DNA from: Planctomycetaceae bacterium
GTDB lineage: Bacteria; Planctomycetota; Planctomycetia; Pirellulales; UBA1268
Assembly: GCA_947453875.1 (NCBI GenBank)
Contig: CANGIH010000045.1
Location: forward strand, 1 to 10,794
Length of the DNA: 10,794 bases
Reading direction: 5' to 3'
The position numbers and the translations under genes were made by a program. Shown piece by piece: positions 1-5,116 of this stretch (the first letter of the stretch is position 1; each line of letters begins with the position of its first letter). The notes under the pieces are model-generated. The model saw only the letters and a list, made by a program, of their open reading frames with translations, was not told the origin of the DNA and did not search any database.

Positions 1-303
1 CAGCCGACGGCGGAATACGCCGAGGGGACAGGCCGCGATCACAACGCCTACGGCTTCACGATGTGGATGGCCGGTGGCGGCATCAAGGGGGGGGTGAGCG
101 TGGGGGAGACCGACGAGCTCGGCTCGGCGGCGATTCTGCCCGAGCACGACGGCCGCACCGGTTTCCATGTGAAGAGCCTCCACGCCACCGTGCTCCACTG
201 CCTCGGCATCGATCCCAACCGGCTCTCCTACTTCTTCGGCGGGCTCGACCAGAAGCTCGTCGGCGTCGAGCATGTCGAACCGATCCGCGAGGTTCTGGCG
301 TGA
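1..303 (+). CDS. DUF1501 family protein, C-terminal fragment (5' end outside window)
   Basis: The reading frame is open from base 1 to the TGA at 301-303, giving the last 100 residues of a longer protein. Seen in the sequence: a GRDHNAYGFTMWMAGGGIKGG stretch (residues 11-31 of the fragment), then GETDELG, then a LHATVLHCLGID segment and a final FFGGLDQKLVGVEHVEPI. This order (RDHN-GFTMW-AGGG-KGG, TDE-G, LHAT-LH-LG) is the usual C-terminus of DUF1501 proteins, which are related to sulfatase/alkaline-phosphatase-fold proteins and are expanded in planctomycetes. Family members usually carry a Tat signal at the N-terminus, which cannot be checked here. They often sit beside a DUF1553/DUF1549 heme-type partner, also outside the window. 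Biochemical activity is not established; sulfatase-like activity is only an inference from the fold. The family call is confident. Confidence 0.92.
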   Translation, partial: QPTAEYAEGTGRDHNAYGFTMWMAGGGIKGGVSVGETDELGSAAILPEHDGRTGFHVKSLHATVLHCLGIDPNRLSYFFGGLDQKLVGVEHVEPIREVLA

Positions 304-380
304 GGGAGGATCGGGGCTCCCGGCCGGTGGCGGGGTGCTTCATCGGTGAAGCGGTGGGGGCGGCACAGGATCACTTCGTC

Positions 381-764
381 ATGATTCCGTTCGAGCGAGA
401 AATCGACGCCGTCTTTCGTGGCCGATGGCCAATGCCGCTGAAAATGGTTGTCGGCGCGATCGCTGGGGCGTTGATCGTGCTGGGGCATCTCGCCTTCAGC
501 CCTCCCGACATCGGTGCCCGAGCCCAGTTCGGTTTCATCTCGTGTGGCGCCGGCGCTGGAGCGGTCATCGTGCCCTTTCTCTCCTTTCGCGATGCCGTAC
601 AGCGACGGATCGATCGGGGCGATCCCGTCCACCGTCTTCTGCGCTTGTATCTCTGCAACGGCACGTGGTCGATCCTGCTCGGGATGCTGACGGTCATCCT
701 GCTCACGCTCGTGATGACGATCGTTGCCGCGAGTCTGAACCTTCGTCCCGTCGGTGGCCCGTAG
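381..764 (+). CDS. Small three-helix membrane protein, unknown function
   Basis: This is a 127-residue protein that I do not recognise. Three hydrophobic segments are visible at about residues 21-40, 49-67 and 96-117. Between the second and third lies a basic, polar loop (RDAVQRRIDRGDPVHRLLR, about 70-88). The last helix is rich in L, V, I and T. The ATG at 381 is chosen because AGGA at 367-370 lies 10 bases upstream and the coding character begins there. The frame is open further 5' and a GTG at 300 overlaps the stop of the DUF1501 gene, but that extension is Arg/Gly-rich and not protein-like. ATG 432 is another possible start. The layout resembles the protein at 1046-1462, so the two could be distant relatives. 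That the gene is real is likely; no function can be proposed. Confidence 0.65.
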   Translation: MIPFEREIDAVFRGRWPMPLKMVVGAIAGALIVLGHLAFSPPDIGARAQFGFISCGAGAGAVIVPFLSFRDAVQRRIDRGDPVHRLLRLYLCNGTWSILLGMLTVILLTLVMTIVAASLNLRPVGGP

Positions 765-881
765 CAAGCGGTGCGAACCTTTGGTTCTCGATGAGCTGGT
801 CCACGGACCGCCGGGGCGACTCCAGCGACTCTTCCTCGCGGTCGTGCCGTCGTTCTGGGCCGCGTCGATGGAGCGGGAGTC

Positions 882-904
882 GCGGGGCGGCTCCGCTGCC
901 CCGC
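882..904 (+). other. GC-rich hairpin in the gap between the two membrane-protein genes
   Basis: GCGGGGC at 882-888 is repeated as its exact inverse, GCCCCGC, at 898-904. The inner bases extend the stem to nine pairs (one of them G-U) around a five-base loop, CTCCG. An outer GGAGC (870-874) can pair with GCTCC (914-918). No T-run follows, so it does not match a classic intrinsic terminator. It could still end or stabilise the upstream transcript; the role is unknown. Confidence 0.4.
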
Positions 905-1032
905 CTGCGGCGGGCTCCGTTGGCACCGGACGGTCTGGCGGCCGGACGAGTGAACGAGCTGCGAGCGGGCCGCCCGCTTTTCCGTCCTCGTCGATCGGCG
1001 GTTATCACCGACGGGAGTGTGCGGTTGGCCCG

Positions 1033-1041
1033 GAGGAGGGA
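1033..1041 (+). promoter_or_regulatory. Strong ribosome binding site of the 1046 gene
   Basis: GAGGAGGGA contains AGGAGG at 1034-1039, six bases before the ATG at 1046. It is one of the best Shine-Dalgarno matches in the window and fixes the start of the downstream membrane protein. The same nine bases with the same spacing precede the TTG at 1599. Confidence 0.75.
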
Positions 1042-1045
1042 AGCG

Positions 1046-1462
1046 ATGGTGCCTTTCACGACTGGAACGCTCGCGATGATCGGTCTGGCCCTTCCGAATG
1101 GCGCCGACTTCGCCATGTTCCACGTCTGGTGGTTGGTCGTCGTGGCTGCCGTGGTGGCGGTCGCGAAATCGACCTGGTATCGAGCGCCGCTGTGGAGCCT
1201 CGGTTGTCTCTCCACCGTCGCCTCGGGGATGAGTGCCCCTGCGATCGCTGCGTGGGCGCTTTCCGGCCAGAGTGATTTCGTGCTGTTTCCCGTCGTCGTG
1301 GCCGGCTGTGCGCTCTTCTCGGCGATCCTTCCTTGGCGGCGATCTCCGACGCTCCTCGACCTCCTCAAGCGTGGGGCGGCCACTGCGGTCATCGGCGTGA
1401 TGCCGATCCCCCTGCTCGTGGTGGTGATCGTCGTCGTCGACTCGATCCTGGGCCACCGATGA
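1046..1462 (+). CDS. Small multi-pass membrane protein, unknown function
   Basis: This is a 138-residue protein that I do not recognise. Hydrophobic segments are visible at about residues 22-40, 50-71, 77-95 and 110-133, so four membrane helices are likely. Short charged links are KSTWYR (41-46) and LPWRRSPTLLDLLKRG (95-110). The last helix is an almost unbroken V/I/L run, followed by a short polar tail (DSILGHR). The start is well supported by the Shine-Dalgarno site at 1033-1041. The preceding codons in the same frame are Arg-rich and do not look translated. The last three helices and the basic loop before the final helix match the arrangement of the protein at 381-764, which suggests a diverged pair. 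The gene is followed by a 136-base gap. No domain, motif or catalytic residue points to a role. Confidence 0.72.
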   Translation: MVPFTTGTLAMIGLALPNGADFAMFHVWWLVVVAAVVAVAKSTWYRAPLWSLGCLSTVASGMSAPAIAAWALSGQSDFVLFPVVVAGCALFSAILPWRRSPTLLDLLKRGAATAVIGVMPIPLLVVVIVVVDSILGHR

Positions 1463-1585
1463 CCGAGCTCGAGGGGCAACGGGCGCCGCCGACGATGATC
1501 TCTCGGCTGCCATGACGGGCTCGGTCGCTGCCGGGTAGGCTTCGTGGGGCGACATGATTCCTGCCGCCTCGGTTTCATGCCGTTC

Positions 1586-1594
1586 GAGGAGGGA
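1586..1594 (+). promoter_or_regulatory. Ribosome binding site that decides a TTG start
   Basis: GAGGAGGGA contains AGGAGG at 1587-1592, six bases before an in-frame TTG at 1599. The competing ATG codons at 1554 and 1674 have no comparable site. The sequence and spacing are identical to those before the gene at 1046. Confidence 0.65.
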
Positions 1595-1598
1595 CGAG

Positions 1599-2348
1599 TT
1601 GGCGATTTTGTCGAACCGGATTCTGCCGCTCCTCACCTCGGTCGTCGCGGGGCACCCGTTCACGGGGATCCTCATGATCGTGGTGATCCTGGTTCGATCC
1701 GCCACACTGGCCTTCGCCGCCGAGGCCACCTTTCCCGAGCAGGTCGCGGCGGTCCGCGCCGGGACCTCGTCACGGATCCGCGTCGCCGATCGGGCGCTCA
1801 CCGAAGAGGAGTGGGAAGAGATCGCCGGCCTCGAGACACTTTTGCACCTCGATCTCCAGGAGGGGGTGGCGGACGATGCGAAGGCAATCGTGCTTTCGCG
1901 CCTGCCGCGGCTCGAGCGGCTGGTGCTCCGGGAGTCCCCCCTCGGCGACGAGGGCTTCAGGCACCTCGCCGCCTGCCACACCCTCCGCGACATCAATCTC
2001 CCGCAGGCGCGGTGCACGCTGGTGGGGCTCGCGGCGCTCGCCGAATTGCCGAGGCTCAAAAACCTCCGGCTGGGAAGCCCGGAGCTCTGTCCCGATGGAA
2101 ACGGGTGCACCGAACTGGGGATGACGCTCCTCCAATTCCCTGCCCTCCGGTCGCTCCACCTCATCGATGTCCCTGTCGGCGATGACGGTCTCGGGGGAAT
2201 CGCCCGCTACGACGGCCTCTGGACTCTCTATCTCGACGGCGCCGGGATCTCCGACGAGGCGTGGGAGCGTTATTTCGCCCTCCACCCGGAGGTCCATGTC
2301 CATGTCGACCAGGCCCACCACGACCGCGACCCGAACCGCCACGAGTGA
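1599..2348 (+). CDS. Secreted leucine-rich-repeat protein (TTG start)
   Basis: From the TTG at 1599 this gives 249 residues. An N-terminal hydrophobic segment (about 23-39, ILMIVVILVRSATLAFA) ends in an AxA-type site before AEATFPEQ, so export by a signal peptide is likely. From about residue 77 to 230 there are five or six leucine-rich repeats of roughly 24 residues. Examples are LETLLHLDL, LPRLERLVLRESPLGDEGFRHLA, LPRLKNLRL, FPALRSLHLIDVPVGDDGL and GLWTLYLDGAGISDEAW. They fit the planctomycete LRR type with a D-x-G-L helix side. Four Cys occur, at 126, 139, 164 and 170. The tail is His/Asp-rich (HVHVDQAHHDRDPNRHE). LRR domains bind protein partners; the partner is unknown. Other starts are ATG 1554 (longer, Arg-rich) and ATG 1674 (just before the hydrophobic core). 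The fold call is confident, the function is not known. Confidence 0.8.
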   Translation: MAILSNRILPLLTSVVAGHPFTGILMIVVILVRSATLAFAAEATFPEQVAAVRAGTSSRIRVADRALTEEEWEEIAGLETLLHLDLQEGVADDAKAIVLSRLPRLERLVLRESPLGDEGFRHLAACHTLRDINLPQARCTLVGLAALAELPRLKNLRLGSPELCPDGNGCTELGMTLLQFPALRSLHLIDVPVGDDGLGGIARYDGLWTLYLDGAGISDEAWERYFALHPEVHVHVDQAHHDRDPNRHE

Positions 2349-2397
2349 CTCTCCCGGCGGGGCAGGGGTGTCGGCGGCCGGTGCGGGCGGTTATTTT

Positions 2398-2454
2398 CAT
2401 GGGCCGGGACGGGGGGCTCGTGCGAGCCGACAGCCGCGCCCGGCTTTGCCCATG
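2398..2454 (+). promoter_or_regulatory. Three-tier nested inverted repeat upstream of the DUF3500 gene
   Basis: Three sets of complementary arms are nested. CATGGGC (2398-2404) pairs with GCCCATG (2448-2454). CGGG (2405-2408) pairs with CCCG (2439-2442). GGCTCG (2415-2420) pairs with CGAGCC (2423-2428). The outer arm contains an in-frame alternative ATG (2452) of the DUF3500 gene, which would be hidden in the folded RNA. An A/T-rich patch (2391-2400) lies at the 5' edge in very GC-rich surroundings. It could be a leader-RNA structure, a protein-binding site or a transcript end for the LRR gene. No T-run follows, so a classic terminator is not supported. Confidence 0.4.
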
Positions 2455-2484
2455 CCGTCCCACGACACCGCCCCGGAGCCGTCG

Positions 2485-3558
2485 ATGACCTTCCGCCCCT
2501 GCCACAGCCTCGCTGCCCCGCTCCTGGCTCTCCCGGTTTTCATGGCGGTCGTCGCCGCCGGCCTGTCGTCGACTCCCGCCCGCGCAGGCGTCCCGGCCGG
2601 TGGTGCCATGGTGCAGGCGGCCAATATCTGGCTGGCCACCCTCGCTCCCGAACAGAAAGCCCGTGTCCTCAAGCCCTACGAGGATGCCGGCCGCGTCGGC
2701 TGGCACTTCATCCCGAAGTTCGAGCGGAAGGGGCTCCCGCTCCGCGAGATGGTGCCTTCACAGCAGCAGGGGGCCTATGACCTGCTCCGCGCCGCGGTCT
2801 CCCAGGCAGGCTACGACAAGTCGCGGGCGATCATGCAGCTCGACGAGATGCTCCGCATCCAGGAGGGCTCCAATGCCAAGAACATCCGCGATGCCGATCG
2901 CTACTTCTTCACCATCTTCGGCACCCCGGCCGAGAAGGGCACCTGGGCTCTCTCCGTCGAAGGGCATCACCTCTCGCTCAACTTCGTCGTCCGCGACGGG
3001 CAGGTCGTCGACAGCACGCCGCAGTTCTTCGGCGCCAACCCCGCCGAGGTCCGCGCCCGCTTCGCCGGGCTCCCCGAGCCGGGCTTCCGCGTACTCGGCG
3101 CCGAGGAACATCTCGCCTTCGATCTCGTCCGCTCCCTCGATGCCACGCAGAAGGCGAAGGGGATCATCGCCCCCGAGTGCCCCAAGGACATCCGTGCCGC
3201 CGGCGAGACGCAGTCGCCGAAGGAGCCGGCCAAGGGGATCCCCGCCGCGGAGCTCAAGCCGGAGCAGCAGGCCCTCCTTCGGCGGATCATCGAGACGTAC
3301 TGCGCCGCGATGGCCGACGAGGTCTCCAAGGAACGCCTCATGCTCATCGAGAAAGCCGATGGCGGCTGGAACGCGATCCACTTCGCCTGGGCCGGCGCCA
3401 CCGAGCCGGGCATCGGCCATTACTACCTCGTCGAAGGCCCGTCGTTCGTGATCGAGTTCTGCAACGTCCAGCCCGACGCCGAGGGGAATCCCGCCAACCA
3501 CATCCACTGCGTGTGGCGCGATCGCACCGGCGACTTTGATTTGCCGGCCAACCCCTGA
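2485..3558 (+). CDS. Secreted DUF3500 family protein
   Basis: This is a 357-residue protein. Residues 1-34 form a signal peptide (hydrophobic core about 9-27, AxA-like PARA before GVPAGG), so it acts outside the cytoplasm. The rest matches the DUF3500 pattern. It has an N-terminal helical part with WHFIP (73-77) and an early acidic/aromatic block (DADRYFFTIFGTP, 136-148). Then come WALSVEGHHLSLNF (154-167), FFGANPAEV (181-189) and the C-terminal signature HFAWAGATEPGIGHYY (299-314) with NHIHCVWRD (338-346). The function of DUF3500 is unknown. The repeated His residues (161, 162, 312, 339, 341) would suit a metal site, which is inference. ATG 2485 is preferred because GGAG at 2475-2478 lies six bases upstream and the signal peptide starts well there; ATG 2452 is in frame but lies in the inverted repeat. 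Only 40 bases separate it from the TPM gene, so co-transcription is likely. Confidence 0.88.
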   Translation: MTFRPCHSLAAPLLALPVFMAVVAAGLSSTPARAGVPAGGAMVQAANIWLATLAPEQKARVLKPYEDAGRVGWHFIPKFERKGLPLREMVPSQQQGAYDLLRAAVSQAGYDKSRAIMQLDEMLRIQEGSNAKNIRDADRYFFTIFGTPAEKGTWALSVEGHHLSLNFVVRDGQVVDSTPQFFGANPAEVRARFAGLPEPGFRVLGAEEHLAFDLVRSLDATQKAKGIIAPECPKDIRAAGETQSPKEPAKGIPAAELKPEQQALLRRIIETYCAAMADEVSKERLMLIEKADGGWNAIHFAWAGATEPGIGHYYLVEGPSFVIEFCNVQPDAEGNPANHIHCVWRDRTGDFDLPANP

Positions 3559-3598
3559 GCCTTCAGCCCGGTGTTCTCGTCCGGAGCGTGAGACCGCC

Positions 3599-4912
3599 AT
3601 GCGACCGCTTGCCACATTCGTCACTCTCGTCGTGGCGATCATGGTTTCGGGCACCACGTCGGCCCAGGTGCAGGGAATCGCCACCGGACCGAGGCCGCAG
3701 GCTCGCGTCATCGACGAGACCGGCACGCTCTCGGCCGCCGATCGGGGGGAGATCGAGCGGCTCGCCCGATCGATCTGGGAGACGACGAAGACCGACATGA
3801 TGGTGGTCGTCATCCCGACCACGGCCGGCGAGCCCCACCGCCGGTTCGCCACCGATCTTTTCAACCGCTGGCAACTCGGCAACGCCGCACGGAACGACGG
3901 CCTCCTCCTCTTCGTCGCCCTCGCCGACCGGCGCTGCGAGATCATCCTCGGCGACGGCCTCGATTCCCCCGGCAAGCGTTCAGCGAGCCAGCGGATCATG
4001 GATCAGGTCATGGTGCCCCATTTCCGTGCCGGTCGCCCCGGCCGTGCGATCCTCGACGGCGCCACCCGCAGCGTCACGGACATCGTCGGCGTCTCCGCTG
4101 AGAGGCCGGAGGACGACGCCGTCGCGTCTTTGCCGGCGGCCACCTCCGGCACGCTTGTCGAGAAGCGTCCCGAGCCGATCCTCGAACCGCTCGTCGATAC
4201 GCAGACCACTGCCGCCCCCGCCTCCTCCGATGGTGATGCCTTCGCCCTGCCCCGCCAGACTTCCGTTCCCGGCCCGTTTGCCGAGCGCGAGCTGCCGCAG
4301 GTGATGCCCGCACCCTGGGGCCACGGGCAGGTTCGCCCCGATCAGTCATCCGACCCGTTCTTCGACTTCGTCCTTCTCGCCGGTGGCGGCGGCGCCACGC
4401 TCATCGGTGGCTCGATCGCCTTGCGCAACCTCTGGCGCTACCGCCGCCGCAATTGCCCCCACTGTGGCACGACGATGATCCGCCTCTCTGAAGGGGAAGA
4501 CGACACCTATCTTGAATGCTCCGAACGGGTCGAAGAGAGCCTCGGCAGTGTCGACTACGACATCTGGACCTGCCCGGTCTGCCCCGCTGTCGAAAAGGTT
4601 CGGTGGGGCGCCCTTTTCACCCGCTATGCCAAGTGCCCCCGCTGCCGCGCCATCACGAAACTCCAGACCATCTCCCGGCTCCGCTCCCCCACCGCATACC
4701 GGGAGGGGCTCGAACGGATCGACGAACGCTGCCTCCACTGCGGCTGGGAGCAGACCGGCGAGCGTGCCATCCCCAAACTCCAGCCATCCCAGCGTGTCGA
4801 CTGGTCGGTCGGCTCCGGCTCCGGCAGTTTCGGTTCTTCAGGGGGGAGTTTTTCCAGTGGCGGCAGCTCCGGCGGGCACTCCTCCGGCGGCGGTGCCAGC
4901 GGCTCCTGGTGA
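3599..4912 (+). CDS. YgcG-like TPM-domain protein with zinc-ribbon region and Gly/Ser tail
   Basis: This is a 437-residue protein. Residues 1-22 are a signal peptide. Residues about 36-165 form a TPM domain (TLP18.3/Psb32/MOLO-1 type), with the strand/helix pattern VIDETGTLSAADRGEIERL, MMVVVIPTT, FNRWQLGNAARNDGLLLFVAL and RRCEIILGDGL. A Pro/Ala-rich linker (about 166-252) leads to a hydrophobic helix (about 255-275). Four CXXC pairs follow (C286/C289, C325/C328, C346/C349, C378/C381) plus C307, enough for two zinc ribbons. The end (402-437) is the Gly/Ser-rich tail closing in GGGASGSW that is typical of YgcG-type proteins. With a cleaved signal, the N-terminal domain would be periplasmic and the zinc part cytoplasmic. 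Roles of TPM proteins vary (photosystem repair in plants, unclear in bacteria). The zinc-ribbon insert is not part of the short E. coli YgcG layout. It follows the DUF3500 gene by 40 bases. Confidence 0.87.
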   Translation: MRPLATFVTLVVAIMVSGTTSAQVQGIATGPRPQARVIDETGTLSAADRGEIERLARSIWETTKTDMMVVVIPTTAGEPHRRFATDLFNRWQLGNAARNDGLLLFVALADRRCEIILGDGLDSPGKRSASQRIMDQVMVPHFRAGRPGRAILDGATRSVTDIVGVSAERPEDDAVASLPAATSGTLVEKRPEPILEPLVDTQTTAAPASSDGDAFALPRQTSVPGPFAERELPQVMPAPWGHGQVRPDQSSDPFFDFVLLAGGGGATLIGGSIALRNLWRYRRRNCPHCGTTMIRLSEGEDDTYLECSERVEESLGSVDYDIWTCPVCPAVEKVRWGALFTRYAKCPRCRAITKLQTISRLRSPTAYREGLERIDERCLHCGWEQTGERAIPKLQPSQRVDWSVGSGSGSFGSSGGSFSSGGSSGGHSSGGGASGSW

Positions 4913-4914
4913 TT

Positions 4915-4928
4915 CGCAGCTTCCTGCG
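4915..4928 (+). other. Small hairpin just after the TPM gene
   Basis: CGCAG (4915-4919) and CTGCG (4924-4928) flank a CTTC loop, starting two bases after the stop codon. The stem is short and no T-run follows. It may mark or protect the transcript end, but chance is quite possible in DNA this GC-rich. A second five-pair stem sits at 5057-5072 (GCGGC/GCCGC). The rest of the 204-base gap up to 5117 shows nothing clear. Confidence 0.25.
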
Positions 4929-5116
4929 CTGGGCGGACCGGAGCGTGCCGGCCTCGTGGCGACTGGCGGCGGAGGGGGGCGGGAATCGAGACGGTCTCCC
5001 GCGGCGTGCAGGCCTCCGGCCGACGGTCCGGAAGAGTCACTCACACTGGTACATTGGCGGCGACGTTGCCGCGGATCGACCGTGGCGCAAGCACGCCTCT
5101 CCGGGGACTCTCTCGC

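Larger units (their letters stand above)
765..1045. other. 281-base gap without a convincing gene
   Basis: No frame in this stretch has a good start together with protein-like composition; all frames give Arg/Ser/Gly-rich translations typical of GC-rich noncoding DNA. Two things stand out. One is the strong hairpin at 882-904. The other is a short run in frame 3 (about 885-953) that reads RLRCPACGGLRWHRTVWRPDE before a TGA. It looks like half of a zinc ribbon but has no usable start codon. The gap ends in the strong ribosome binding site of the next gene. Confidence 0.5.

Noticed and set aside
300..380. GTG at 300 overlapping the DUF1501 stop, as the start of the first membrane protein
   Set aside because: The added 27 residues are not protein-like and ATG 381 gives a natural start before the first helix. 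It is kept only as an alternative.
882..918. Hairpin as an intrinsic terminator
   Set aside because: No T-run follows the stem. It is recorded only as a hairpin.
754..1275. Plus-strand open frame of 173 codons covering the gap and the start of the second membrane protein
   Set aside because: Composition is Gly/Ser/Arg-rich, it overlaps a hydrophobic gene with a strong ribosome binding site, and its own start has no such site.
371..2164. Long open frame on the minus strand (597 codons) across the membrane-protein and LRR genes
   Set aside because: The translation is Arg/Ser/Pro-rich without domains, and it runs opposite genes with clear helices or repeats. Long antisense frames are common in GC-rich DNA.
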